Of a stretch of DNA of 64,000 nucleotides, positions 7,168 to 16,255 are shown one piece after another. Below the pieces are notes generated by a model that saw nothing but the letters and a program-made list of their open reading frames with translations, did no database searches and was not told where the DNA came from. Each line of letters starts with the position of its first letter. Positions within the stretch are counted from its first letter, which is position 1. Both the position numbers and the translations under genes were made by a program. The stretch is from Oscillospiraceae bacterium (GTDB taxonomy: Bacteria > Bacillota > Clostridia > Oscillospirales > Oscillospiraceae): the NCBI GenBank assembly GCA_017538965.1, contig JAFYHU010000003.1, positions 1-64,000 of the forward strand, in the 5' to 3' direction.

Positions 7168-9879
7168 TTGCTTGACTGGATCTTTGAAGGCATCGTGACA
7201 TGGATCAGCAGCGTCATGACCTCACTCATGGATGCTGTATCCGGGCTTTTTCTCGATGCGCTCGGCACAGACATGGTGGTCATGGAGGAGTATTTTCCTT
7301 TTGTGACGAAGGCCTTTGGCATTCTCCAGTATACCGCATGGGCGCTCCTTTTTCTCATAACCGCCTGGCAGCTCTTCCGTGCTTTCGGCGGGCCGATCAC
7401 AGACGCAGAGAACCCGCTGACGCTCGTTGCAAGAAGCATTCTCTTTGCCGTGATGATCGGCTATGCCCAGTCCATCTTCCAGATGACGCTGGATATAGCC
7501 CGGGCACCCTATACGGCTCTGATGGAGGTCACCATGACGGCGGAGGACTTTACCTTTGCCGGGATCGAAGAAGCACTGAAAAACGGCCTTGTGACCATTG
7601 TGGCAACCACGTCCATCGTTGGGACGCTGCTGCTTGTGATTCTGGAGATCGCACTTGGCTGGAACTATTTCAAGCTACTGCTTGAGACTGTCGAGCGCTA
7701 TGTGGTGGTCGGTGTCCTCTGTTATACCTCTCCCCTGGCCTTCGCCATGGGCGGCTCGAAAGAGACGAACTCCGTATTCCGCTCCTGGTGCCGCATGGTC
7801 GGCTCCCAACTGATCCTGCTCATTATGAACGTCTGGTTCCTGCGGGCCTTCGGATCGTCCGTCGGCCAGTTTATAGGAAATGGCGGCGCGCTCACAAACG
7901 GTCGGGGAAGCATCTTTCTCTGGCTGTTCTGCGCGCTGGCTTTCCTCAAATGCGCTCAGCGCTTTGACAGCTATCTCTCCTCCATCGGCTTGAACGTCGC
8001 CCAGACCGGGTCCAGTATGGCAATGGAGATGATGATGGCGGCACGGGTGCTCAGCGGTGTCGGCGGAGGACCGAGATCGGCCGGAAGTGTCTTTCGAGGC
8101 TCCGGTGTCGCGGGCAGCTCTGCGACGAGCACGGCTGCCGGGGTTGCCTCCGGATTTGCCAATCGCTTCAAGGGCAATTCTTATGTACGTGACGCTGTGG
8201 TCAATGGCGGTACCCGCATGGGTGCCGGCGGCTCGATCGGGTTTGTGGGCCGTGCCTTCGGAGGGATCGCCGCCAGAAACGGCGCGACACTCTCCGGCGA
8301 ATCCATTTCCTCTGTTGCCTCCCGTCCATCTGCCGTCTCCGGCAGTATTGGCGGAGAGATCGCAGACCGGAGTCTCAAGAACTACATGCCCCAGCTTGGA
8401 AACCGCCAGCTCAAGAACACGCAGATCAGCGGCGGCCGGATCAGTACCACATCGGTCGGCGCGGATGGCAAACAGACTTCTGTGGAGATGTTCAATGCCT
8501 CTCAGTTTGAAAAGCCTGCCGGGCCTCATGCGACGCTGACAGCCTCAGACGGCAGTCAGTGGTATCAGGTGGCAAGCGGACCGGATGCCGCTTCGTTCTA
8601 TGACGCGCCGCATTTCAGCGGCAGCGCCGATGAAAGTGCGCAGGTGGCCTCCTTCTTCCCGGATGCCCCCGACGGAACCGTTCTTCGCAGTGTCGGAGAA
8701 GGCGAGATTCAGGCTACGTCCCCGGACGGGACAAGCTCCATGTGGTATAACAGCGCCATGTTTGAAGAGCCAGACGCTCCCCATTCCATTATGGGTTCTG
8801 CCAACGGCGTGGATTGGTACACCATGCATCCCCATAGTGAAGCGCCCGGTTTTGAATCCGGGTCTGTGGACACATCTCAGTCTGGAGCAACATTTACGGG
8901 GACTTCAGAATCCGGTTTTGGCGAGGCTTCTGTTATCCCATCCGCTCCTGTGGACAACCCGGGCATGGATACCGGCTCTCCCCTGTCTGCACCGTCCGAT
9001 TCTTATTCTTACATGCCGAATACGTCAGGCTTTACGCCGACACCGCCGTTGGAGTCTTCTTCTGAGATATCTGACGCAGCTCTCGGCAATGCCTCCGAAT
9101 CGGTAAGCCTTCCCGCAGATGAGCCGGTTATCGACATGGGCACTCCCCTGCCCAATTCTTCTGTAGAAAACGCTTATTCGTCGGATGATGGAGTTTCCCC
9201 CGTTATGCCGAGAGCGGATAGCGGTTCTCAGTCTTTCTACATGGATTCTGTGTCCGGTTCAAACGACTCTGCATCTTATGCATCCGACGCGCCTTCGGCA
9301 GTCTTTGTCCCTGTGCCGGATTCCAGCTATCATGCTGAAACGCCCGAGGCTCCTGTGGCAACACCCACGTCGGATTATTCGAGCCCTGTTTCTCAATCTG
9401 ACGCTGCCTTTACCCCTGCTGAAAGCACACCTAACACCGACACTGCGTCTTTCTTTACGGATTCCGAGGTCTTTTCGGACTTTTCGGCAGCTTACAACCA
9501 GGCGCTGTTCAAAAACTTCATGCCCGGCTATGAGCAGCCGATCACATCCGTCGATGACTCTGGACGCAGTGATGGCCACTTTGAGGTACGTCATGCGGAC
9601 GGCTCCGGTACCATGTTCTTCGACAGCACACGTTATTCTGAACCCCGCGGAGACTTCCAGACGCTGGAGGACAGCCGCGGCGGCAAGTGGTACGCCGTAT
9701 CCGGGCAGCCTGCTGTTGAGCGGCGGCCTGTTTATGAGAACGGCAAGCCGGTCTATGACGGCGAAAACGTCAAAACAATCTCTGTGGAAACCGTGCGCTA
9801 CCGCAATCTCCCCGCAAAACGCAGTTCTCCCGCACCGCGCCGCCAGCGCGACACTAAGTCACCTAAGAAGAAAACATGA
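7168..9879 (+). CDS. VirB6/TrbL-like channel protein with long Ser-rich tail
   Basis: A 903-residue protein. The first 290 or so residues hold five or more membrane helices and resemble VirB6/TrbL, the polytopic inner channel component of type IV secretion. From about residue 295 a Gly/Ser/Ala-rich linker begins, followed by a low-complexity tail rich in Ser, Pro, Asp and Thr. The tail holds three related copies of a domain with the pattern DGS-x-WY (near residues 455, 545 and 830). The start is TTG 7168 after GGAGGTGAT. The tail is unusually long for the family and may be surface exposed or cytoplasmic. Confidence 0.8.
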   Translation: MLDWIFEGIVTWISSVMTSLMDAVSGLFLDALGTDMVVMEEYFPFVTKAFGILQYTAWALLFLITAWQLFRAFGGPITDAENPLTLVARSILFAVMIGYAQSIFQMTLDIARAPYTALMEVTMTAEDFTFAGIEEALKNGLVTIVATTSIVGTLLLVILEIALGWNYFKLLLETVERYVVVGVLCYTSPLAFAMGGSKETNSVFRSWCRMVGSQLILLIMNVWFLRAFGSSVGQFIGNGGALTNGRGSIFLWLFCALAFLKCAQRFDSYLSSIGLNVAQTGSSMAMEMMMAARVLSGVGGGPRSAGSVFRGSGVAGSSATSTAAGVASGFANRFKGNSYVRDAVVNGGTRMGAGGSIGFVGRAFGGIAARNGATLSGESISSVASRPSAVSGSIGGEIADRSLKNYMPQLGNRQLKNTQISGGRISTTSVGADGKQTSVEMFNASQFEKPAGPHATLTASDGSQWYQVASGPDAASFYDAPHFSGSADESAQVASFFPDAPDGTVLRSVGEGEIQATSPDGTSSMWYNSAMFEEPDAPHSIMGSANGVDWYTMHPHSEAPGFESGSVDTSQSGATFTGTSESGFGEASVIPSAPVDNPGMDTGSPLSAPSDSYSYMPNTSGFTPTPPLESSSEISDAALGNASESVSLPADEPVIDMGTPLPNSSVENAYSSDDGVSPVMPRADSGSQSFYMDSVSGSNDSASYASDAPSAVFVPVPDSSYHAETPEAPVATPTSDYSSPVSQSDAAFTPAESTPNTDTASFFTDSEVFSDFSAAYNQALFKNFMPGYEQPITSVDDSGRSDGHFEVRHADGSGTMFFDSTRYSEPRGDFQTLEDSRGGKWYAVSGQPAVERRPVYENGKPVYDGENVKTISVETVRYRNLPAKRSSPAPRRQRDTKSPKKKT

Positions 9880-9883
9880 TCTC

Positions 9884-9916
9884 AAGGCAGTCGGGCTCAG
9901 GTCCGGCTGCCTTTTT
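9884..9916 (+). terminator. Intra-operon hairpin with T tract
   Basis: AAGGCAG (9884-9890) pairs with CTGCCTT (9907-9913) and ends in five Ts that run directly into the GGAGGTGAG ribosome binding site of the next gene. The position suggests attenuation or an RNA-processing/stability site between the VirB6-like gene and the hydrolase gene. Confidence 0.55.
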
Positions 9917-9930
9917 GGAGGTGAGCATTT

Positions 9931-11922
9931 ATGGCTGAGCCGGACAAGCGTCAACTCGGTGACGGCTCCGACAGCTTTTCAAACGCGGCATCAAACCTTT
10001 CCCGTGCCGTCAACACCATGCGACAGCAGGCCTCGGCCTCCTCTGCCGGAGCAGCCGCGGCCGGTGCCGCGAAAACCGGCAAGGCCATTGCCGGTGCAGC
10101 AAAAGGCGCTGCCGCCGCTGGCCCATGGGGTGCACTTGCCGCTGCCGCATGGTCTGCGCGTCATACCCTGTACAAGATTCTCATCTGCACTGCACTCTTT
10201 TTCACTTTTATCATTGTGACGATCGTTTCTCTCCCCTCCATTGTCACCAACGGCATATTCGGCCTGAACGGGACAAAGCCGGTGGAAGGCGCAACTCTTA
10301 CGGATACATACAGTGAAATGGCAAAGGCAGTCTCCTCCGTCGTGGATTACGGCTACGAATTATCTCTTGCCAGGGTGGACCGCCTGATTGAGGAAGGCGG
10401 ATGTGATTACAAGCTCTCCATGGATTCCCTCATCAACTACGGGCACAGCTCTGCCGGATACGATACCTGCTATGTTCTGGCCGCCTACTCGGCGTCGATG
10501 GAACAGCAGAACACCTCCAAAGAGGACATGATGGCAAAGCTCCAGCGTGTGGCGGACTCCATGTTCCCAGTGACAAGCGAGCGGAAAGAGCATGAGCATC
10601 TGATCCCGGTCACCTATTACAGATATGAGCCTGTAACGCTGACGGTCATATCCTCCGCCGAGATCGTGGACTTCAACGGAGATGATCCTGTTTACAGCTA
10701 TGAGACCGAAACGCGGACCTATTACACGCCCGTTGAGGATCTCAGCAGTGAGGAGGATATCATGGTCCCTGCCTATCGGGAAGTAACCGTGTATCTTCCT
10801 ATATATAATAACGGCTCCATCACAAGCTACTCCACGGCTACTTACTTTGAGGCCGCCGGTGAAGAGATGATCTCGCCGACAATCGAGATGATCCCGTACC
10901 TCGAATGCACGATCCATCCCTTTGATAACTCTGTGATCAATCAGGCATTCGGTGTGAATCCCGATGCGACATACAGCCAGTTCCAAGTCACATATGGTGA
11001 AGCCATTCAAAACATGGCCAACGCCCTGAAGATGACGCTTTACGGCTCTCTGGAGGGCGGCAAGGCTGTCCCCCTTACGGATGAGGAGCTGATTGCCTTT
11101 GTCAACGCCCAGGATTGCAGCCCCGCGCGGAAACACATCATCTCGACCGCACTTTCCCTTGTGGGCAAGGTTCCTTATTTCTGGGGCGGCAAATCCGCTC
11201 CCGGCTGGAACGACGCCTGGAACACGCCGCGGCTCGTCACCTCTGCTGGTTCCTCCAGCACCGGCACGATCCGGCCCTACGGACTTGACTGCAGCGGCTT
11301 TACCTCCTGGGTCTACAATACCGCCGTGGGCGTGGAGATCGGTGCCGGCACCTCCGGTCAGTATCCCAACACGGAGGGAATCGACGCCTCCGAGCTTCTG
11401 CCCGGCGATCTCGCTTTCCTTGCGGGAGATGAAGGATGGGAGCATGTCCTGATCTTTGCCGGTTATGACGTCGGCGGGAACAGGGCCTGGGTCCACTGCA
11501 CAGCCGGCAGCGGCGTTGTCTTCAACACGCCGGACTATGAAGGCTCCCTGGTTTTCAGAAGGCTCACCATTGTGGACTATGACGCGCCGGTATCCGGCGG
11601 GAATGTCTGGGGCGAGCCGCTTTCGGAGCTCACAGTCATTGTGACCCATTATTGTCCCTGCCCCAAGTGCTGCGGAGAGAACTCCGATGGCATCACGGCC
11701 AGCGGCAAGTATGCCCAGCGCGGCATGGTGGCCATGTCCAGCTATTATCCCTTCGGTACGCAGATCATGATCAACGGCGTCATGTATACCGTTGAAGACC
11801 GCGGCGGCACCGGGATCGAAGAAAACATCCACCGTGTGGATATCTTTGTTCCCGACCATCAAGAGGCCCTGCGTCTCGGCACCTACAACACAACCGCATA
11901 CATCTACAGGATGGGGTGGTAA
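9931..11922 (+). CDS. Conjugative NlpC/P60 endopeptidase with 3D domain
   Basis: A 663-residue membrane-anchored cell-wall hydrolase that would open peptidoglycan for the transfer channel (VirB1/CwlT role). An Ala-rich cytoplasmic N terminus is followed by one membrane helix near residues 75-105 and a central domain of unknown type. The NlpC/P60 domain has Cys in LDCSGF (about 454), His in WEHVLIFAG (about 505) and a third polar residue in WVHC. The C-terminal 95 residues form a 3D/RlpA-like beta barrel with VEDRGG and HRVDIFVPD. The ATG at 9931 follows GGAGGTGAG. Confidence 0.9.
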   Translation: MAEPDKRQLGDGSDSFSNAASNLSRAVNTMRQQASASSAGAAAAGAAKTGKAIAGAAKGAAAAGPWGALAAAAWSARHTLYKILICTALFFTFIIVTIVSLPSIVTNGIFGLNGTKPVEGATLTDTYSEMAKAVSSVVDYGYELSLARVDRLIEEGGCDYKLSMDSLINYGHSSAGYDTCYVLAAYSASMEQQNTSKEDMMAKLQRVADSMFPVTSERKEHEHLIPVTYYRYEPVTLTVISSAEIVDFNGDDPVYSYETETRTYYTPVEDLSSEEDIMVPAYREVTVYLPIYNNGSITSYSTATYFEAAGEEMISPTIEMIPYLECTIHPFDNSVINQAFGVNPDATYSQFQVTYGEAIQNMANALKMTLYGSLEGGKAVPLTDEELIAFVNAQDCSPARKHIISTALSLVGKVPYFWGGKSAPGWNDAWNTPRLVTSAGSSSTGTIRPYGLDCSGFTSWVYNTAVGVEIGAGTSGQYPNTEGIDASELLPGDLAFLAGDEGWEHVLIFAGYDVGGNRAWVHCTAGSGVVFNTPDYEGSLVFRRLTIVDYDAPVSGGNVWGEPLSELTVIVTHYCPCPKCCGENSDGITASGKYAQRGMVAMSSYYPFGTQIMINGVMYTVEDRGGTGIEENIHRVDIFVPDHQEALRLGTYNTTAYIYRMGW

Positions 11923-11926
11923 GCAT

Positions 11927-12310
11927 ATAGACAACAACGAATTTAATAATGTCTTCGCCATTCCCGCAAACTATACAGACTCCGGCAAGCTCTTCGGCGG
12001 GATGCTGGAAACGCGAAACACGGTGGAAACCGTGTTCCTGCTCGCCCTTGTGGGCTATCCGGAGCTGTTCTGGCTGTCCATGCCGGCCATGATGCACATT
12101 GTGCTCATGGTGCTGACGCTCATTCCCCTGGCTGTCATCTCCCTGATGGGCATCGACGGGGACTCTCTGCTTCAGTATCTCGGCCATATCATCCGATTCT
12201 TTGTGAATCGGCGAAGACTACATTTCAGGAGGATCGGCTATCACTATGACCCGAAACGCCTCAAGAAACACAAAAAGAAAAAAGCAAAAAAGCAGCACAG
12301 AGCTGCTTGA
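11927..12310 (+). CDS. PrgI/TcpE-like conjugation membrane protein, unusual start
   Basis: About 127 residues with the PrgI-family layout: a short N terminus (AIPANYTDSGKLFGG), two adjacent membrane helices and a very basic tail. In Gram-positive type IV systems this gene precedes virB4, as here. The expected start region has no ATG, GTG or TTG: GGGGTGG lies seven bases before an ATA codon at 11927, four bases after the stop of the previous gene. The first in-frame ATG inside would remove the conserved N terminus, and upstream ATGs lie inside the hydrolase gene. I therefore place the start at the ATA, with doubt. Confidence 0.65.
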   Translation: MDNNEFNNVFAIPANYTDSGKLFGGMLETRNTVETVFLLALVGYPELFWLSMPAMMHIVLMVLTLIPLAVISLMGIDGDSLLQYLGHIIRFFVNRRRLHFRRIGYHYDPKRLKKHKKKKAKKQHRAA

Positions 12311-14798
12311 GTTCGTCCAGGATTTCATCCCGGTCAGGAGTATCCATCACGGGATCATTGAAACAACGGACAATCGCTATATCAAGATCCTGGAGATCGA
12401 GCCCATCAACTTCATGCTGCGCTCGGAGGAGGAGCAGTTCAATATCATCTCCTCCTTTGCCTCCTGGCTGAAGATTTCTCCCCAGCACCTGCAGTTCAAG
12501 AGCATCACACGGAAAGCCGACTCCGATCGGCATGTCCGGCTGCTGCGTCAGGATCTGGAGGGCGAAACCAACGAGGAATGCCGCCGTCAGGCCGAAGGCT
12601 ATATCCGCTTTGTAAGAGATGTGGGCAACCGTGAAGCCCTGACCCGGCGTTTTTTCCTTATTTATCAGTATGAGGAGCAGCGGCGGGGCGACAGTGAGGA
12701 CTTTGGGCTGGTCTACAGCACGATTCAGACGGTGGAGCAAAATGCCCGCGCCTATTTTATGCAGTGCGGCAACACCATTGTGCAGCACAAGGATCCCGAT
12801 CAGGCTACGGCGGAGATCCTGTACATGTTCTTCAACCGCCGTTCCTGTGTGGAAGAACCCTTTGAATCCAGGGTAAACCGCGTTGTCGTGGACAGCATGG
12901 CTGCGCGAAACCTTGTCATCGGGGTCGATGCTGTCCCCAAGATCCGGATAAACCACTTCATCTCCCCACGCGGCATGGACTTCACCCATAATAACTACAT
13001 CATCATGGACGGGCTTTATTACTGCTTTCTTTACATACGCGGCAACGGCTACCCCTCCCGCGTGAGGGCCGGGTGGATGTCCACACTCATCAACGCCGGG
13101 GACGGGATCGATATTGACGTACATCTGCACCGGGAAAACCGCAGCAAGACCATCGATAAAGTGGCCCAGCGCATTCGCCTCAACCGCACCAAGCTCAAGA
13201 GCATGCAGGATACCAGCACGGACTATGAGGAGCTGACAAACTCCATTCAGGCGGGCTACTACATCAAGCAGGGCATCGCCAACTACAACGAGGATCTGTT
13301 TTACCTCTCCGTTTTCGTGACTGTATCCGCCAAAAGCCTCGATGAGCTCATGTGGAGAAAGCAGCAGATGGTGGACATGCTCAAGTCTATGGATATGTAT
13401 GTGAGTGACTGCCGCTTCCAGCAGGAGGCGGCTTTTTCTTCGGTCATGCCCTTTCTGAAGCTTGACCCAAAGTTGGACCGCAAATCCCGCCGCAACGTCC
13501 TGACCAGCGGCGCGGCTTCCTCCTACATGTTCACGAGCTTTGAGATGTCTGACGATGCCGGTGTCCTTCTGGGCATCAACCGGCACAATAACTCCCTCTG
13601 CATCGTGGATCTCTTCAACACGAAGAAAAATAAGAACGCAAATCTCAATATCCTCGGGACCTCCGGCGCCGGAAAGACCTTTACCATGCAGCTTCTCGCC
13701 CTGCGTATGCGTATGCGCGGGATTCAGTGCTTTATCGTGGCGCCGATCAAGGGCCATGAGTTTCGCCGTGCCTGCCGTCAGGTGGGCGGCGAGTTTATCC
13801 GGATTGCGCCCGGCTCCCCGCACTGCATCAACATCATGGAGATTCGGCAGACCATCTCCCCGGAGATGGAGCTCATCGATGAGCTGGATTACAGTGAGCT
13901 GGACTCGATGCTGGCCCGCAAGATCCAGCAGCTGATGATCTTCTTCTCCCTGCTGATCCCGGACATGAACAATGAAGAGGAGCAGATGCTCGATGAAGCG
14001 CTGATCCGCACCTATGCCAAGTTCGGCATCACCCACGAAAACGACTCGCTCTATCTCAGCAAAAGCAGCTTTCCCCCACGGCTCAAGACCATGCCGACGA
14101 TCGGCGACCTGCATGAGGAGCTGCTGACGAACCCTATGACCCAGCGGCTTGCGGTGATCATCAGCCGCTTTGTGACCGGCTCCGCCCAGAGCTTCAATCA
14201 GCAGACCAACGTAGACTTGACGAACAAGTACATTGTACTGGATCTCTCGGAATTGAAGGGCAAGCTTCTGCCGGTCGGCATGTTCATCGCGCTCGACTAT
14301 GTGTGGGACACAGTCAAGGCCGATCGCACGAAGAAGAAAGCGATCATGATCGATGAGATCTGGCAGCTCATCGGTGCAAACTCCAACCGTATGGCGGCGG
14401 AGTTTTGTCTGACGATCTTCAAAACGATCCGCGGCTTCGGCGGGGCGGCAATCTCCGCGACACAGGATCTTTCGGACTTCTTCGGTCTGGAGGACGGCAA
14501 GTACGGCAGAGCCATCATCAACAACTCCAAGAACAAGATCATTCTGAATCTGGAACCGGATGAAGCCAAGACGGTGCAGGAGGTTTTGAAGCTCACAAAA
14601 ACCGAGCTTCGATCAATCACCCAGTTTGAACGAGGCGAGGCGCTGATCTGCTCCAACAATAACAAGGTCCCCGTGGTCATCAAGGCCTCCAAGGAGGAAC
14701 AGGAGATGATCACGACTGATCGCGCTGAGCTGGAAGCAATACTAAAAGAAAAGAGCAGCAGTCCATCCATCTCCGGTCGTGATCAAAAGCTCATTTAA
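12246..14798 (+). CDS. VirB4/TraE-family conjugation ATPase
   Basis: An 850-residue ATPase that energises assembly and substrate passage of the type IV secretion channel. The N-terminal VirB4 domain is followed by Walker A GTSGAGKT near residues 470-477 and Walker B AIMIDE near 699-704, with the conserved SATQDLSDF motif further on. Length is standard. The gene overlaps the PrgI-like gene by 65 bases, and GGAGG lies 15 bases before the ATG, so translation is probably coupled. Strongest marker of the conjugation system. Confidence 0.95.
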   Translation: MTRNASRNTKRKKQKSSTELLEFVQDFIPVRSIHHGIIETTDNRYIKILEIEPINFMLRSEEEQFNIISSFASWLKISPQHLQFKSITRKADSDRHVRLLRQDLEGETNEECRRQAEGYIRFVRDVGNREALTRRFFLIYQYEEQRRGDSEDFGLVYSTIQTVEQNARAYFMQCGNTIVQHKDPDQATAEILYMFFNRRSCVEEPFESRVNRVVVDSMAARNLVIGVDAVPKIRINHFISPRGMDFTHNNYIIMDGLYYCFLYIRGNGYPSRVRAGWMSTLINAGDGIDIDVHLHRENRSKTIDKVAQRIRLNRTKLKSMQDTSTDYEELTNSIQAGYYIKQGIANYNEDLFYLSVFVTVSAKSLDELMWRKQQMVDMLKSMDMYVSDCRFQQEAAFSSVMPFLKLDPKLDRKSRRNVLTSGAASSYMFTSFEMSDDAGVLLGINRHNNSLCIVDLFNTKKNKNANLNILGTSGAGKTFTMQLLALRMRMRGIQCFIVAPIKGHEFRRACRQVGGEFIRIAPGSPHCINIMEIRQTISPEMELIDELDYSELDSMLARKIQQLMIFFSLLIPDMNNEEEQMLDEALIRTYAKFGITHENDSLYLSKSSFPPRLKTMPTIGDLHEELLTNPMTQRLAVIISRFVTGSAQSFNQQTNVDLTNKYIVLDLSELKGKLLPVGMFIALDYVWDTVKADRTKKKAIMIDEIWQLIGANSNRMAAEFCLTIFKTIRGFGGAAISATQDLSDFFGLEDGKYGRAIINNSKNKIILNLEPDEAKTVQEVLKLTKTELRSITQFERGEALICSNNNKVPVVIKASKEEQEMITTDRAELEAILKEKSSSPSISGRDQKLI

Positions 14799-14802
14799 GC
14801 CA

Positions 14803-15030
14803 GTACGCATTGTATGCGCATTATGTGCGTTTTCAATGCGCATTACCCCACTTGCGCGCACTGTATGCGTTTCTAATGCGCATTAATCTACTTGTGCGCA
14901 TTGTATGCGTTTTCAATGCGCATTAATCTACCTGTGCGCATTGTATGCGCATTATGTGCGTTTTTAATACACATTACCCCACTTGTGCGCATTGTACGCG
15001 CATTGTATGCGTTTTCAATGCGCACACCCA
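14803..15030. repeat. Array of five palindromic 40/51-bp repeats
   Basis: Five related units lie head to tail: 14803-14853 (51 bp), 14854-14893 (40), 14894-14933 (40), 14934-14984 (51) and 14985-15030 (46, diverged end). The core is the 9-bp inverted repeat TGCGCATTG/CAATGCGCA around a TATGCGTTTT loop, with linkers TAATCTACTT or TACCCCACTT. The long units differ from the short ones by an 11-bp insertion, and the unit with the insertion keeps its linker type. The array fills the gap between virB4 and the next gene and is not coding. Confidence 0.85.
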
Positions 15031-15060
15031 ACACCGAAGAACCTTTAAGGGGGTGATCAT

Positions 15061-15609
15061 CTGCTGCTTGAAGATGAATCCCATGTGATCAAATGGCTCT
15101 CTCAATATGGTGCCCTGCCTAAAACTCAGCTTATCAGGATGCTGCGCAAGCCGCCAAGGACAGCGGAGAAGATTCTGGACAACCTCAAACGGGACATGCG
15201 GATCGCGGACATCGGAGACGGTTATTACTGCGCTCTTGACCCGTTGGCAAAGCCCGATCAGCGCATTGTCCTGGCGGTCTGGGTGCTGCTGCAATTCATA
15301 GACTTTGTGGAGCCTATGGCCCATTATCCGGCCGTTTACCCGTCGCAGCTCTTCTTTTTGAAAGAAAACATGGGTTATGAGATCGTCGTACTGTACGAAG
15401 GCGAGAAAAATCTTCTGAGACTGCTTCAGCCGCAGGAGGATCTGAAATACGTCATTGTCCTTCCCCGTATATCCATGGTTGCTGAATTGCGGCTTCCGAA
15501 GGCCCCCTGTCTCTTCGCAACAGTCGAATTTCAGGGGGCGGATGAGCCAAATGTACTTTTTTATACAGAGGAGATACTTCAGGATGCTGCCAACCAACAC
15601 CTTTACTGA
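15061..15609 (+). CDS. DUF5697-like mobile-element protein
   Basis: A protein of about 182 residues resembling the DUF5697 family that accompanies Firmicutes conjugative elements: an N-terminal winged-helix-like stretch (LSQYGALPKTQLIRMLRKPP), then VEPMAHYPAVYPSQLFFLKE and an acidic C terminus. Function unknown. AAGGGGGTGAT lies a few bases before CTG codons at 15061/15064, while the first ordinary start, GTG 15085, has no ribosome binding site and would cut into the conserved N terminus. I use CTG 15061. The 3' end overlaps the next gene by 26 bases. Confidence 0.7.
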   Translation: MLLEDESHVIKWLSQYGALPKTQLIRMLRKPPRTAEKILDNLKRDMRIADIGDGYYCALDPLAKPDQRIVLAVWVLLQFIDFVEPMAHYPAVYPSQLFFLKENMGYEIVVLYEGEKNLLRLLQPQEDLKYVIVLPRISMVAELRLPKAPCLFATVEFQGADEPNVLFYTEEILQDAANQHLY

Positions 15610-16255
15610 TGTCCTGTCTTCGATTGAGCAGAAAATCAACCGTCTGAATGCCGAAACGCGCCTGATCCGGCAGCTCCTCGATCAAGGCTATCTGGAAGAG
15701 GCCTATTCTGTATCTCTTCGTCTGGCAAGGTATGCGGAGCAGACCACACTGTTGACCCGCAAGCTCCCTGTCTACACCGGCAAGCCCAGCGCCTATCAGG
15801 ATGTTGAGGATGTAGTATGCAGCGCTGTTCCCGTTAAGATTTCCATAACAAAGGAAAATTGGTTTTATGTAAATCTTCCAACCTTGCTTCCGAAGAAGGA
15901 AATGGAGTCGCGCAGTTATATCCGCGCCTACCTCTACCCGGCTCTGCAGAGATATTTTTCCGACCATGAACCGCTTCACTATGCGGATGCCGTACTCATC
16001 TTCCGCCATGTATATGACCGGAAACGGCCTGAGCGCCGGAAGCGGGATCACGATAACATTGAGGTCAATACAGTGGCCGATGCCATTGCCCTCTTTGTTT
16101 TGACCGATGACGGCCCGGCGGTATGCTCTCACTACTACTGCAGCGCAGCCGGCGATGAGGACTGCACAGAAGTCTTCGTCGTGCCCCGGTGGGACTTCCC
16201 TCTCTGGCTCGAACAGGAGCAAAAAGTTACGAAAAACGCTGCTCAAGTCAGTTGA
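15584..16255 (+). CDS. Element-specific protein of unknown function (DUF6100-like)
   Basis: A 223-residue soluble protein. The ATG at 15584 follows an AGGAGAT...CAGG region and lies within the end of the previous gene. The first 40 residues are helical (LSSIEQKINRLNAETRLIRQ), the rest mixed. RRKRDHDNIEVNTVADAIA is a notable polar segment that resembles the metal-binding DHDN motif of RusA-type Holliday junction resolvases. That resemblance is by eye. It belongs to the transfer operon. Similar genes are commonly found beside DUF5697 genes in related elements. Confidence 0.65.
   Translation: MLPTNTFTDVLSSIEQKINRLNAETRLIRQLLDQGYLEEAYSVSLRLARYAEQTTLLTRKLPVYTGKPSAYQDVEDVVCSAVPVKISITKENWFYVNLPTLLPKKEMESRSYIRAYLYPALQRYFSDHEPLHYADAVLIFRHVYDRKRPERRKRDHDNIEVNTVADAIALFVLTDDGPAVCSHYYCSAAGDEDCTEVFVVPRWDFPLWLEQEQKVTKNAAQVS

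Noticed and set aside
10360-11961. Long minus-strand frame opposite the NlpC/P60 gene
   Set aside because: Shadow of a gene with catalytic Cys/His motifs; product has no recognisable features.
12261-14114. Long minus-strand frame opposite virB4
   Set aside because: Antisense shadow of a clear VirB4 ATPase with Walker motifs; no ribosome binding site or recognisable domain.
14803-15030. Possible CRISPR array
   Set aside because: Repeats are palindromic along their whole length and directly abut each other; there are no unique spacers of constant size and no cas genes.
16059-16100. RusA-type resolvase assignment for the 223-residue protein
   Set aside because: A DHDN-containing motif is present, but the rest of the protein does not obviously match; kept only as a remark.
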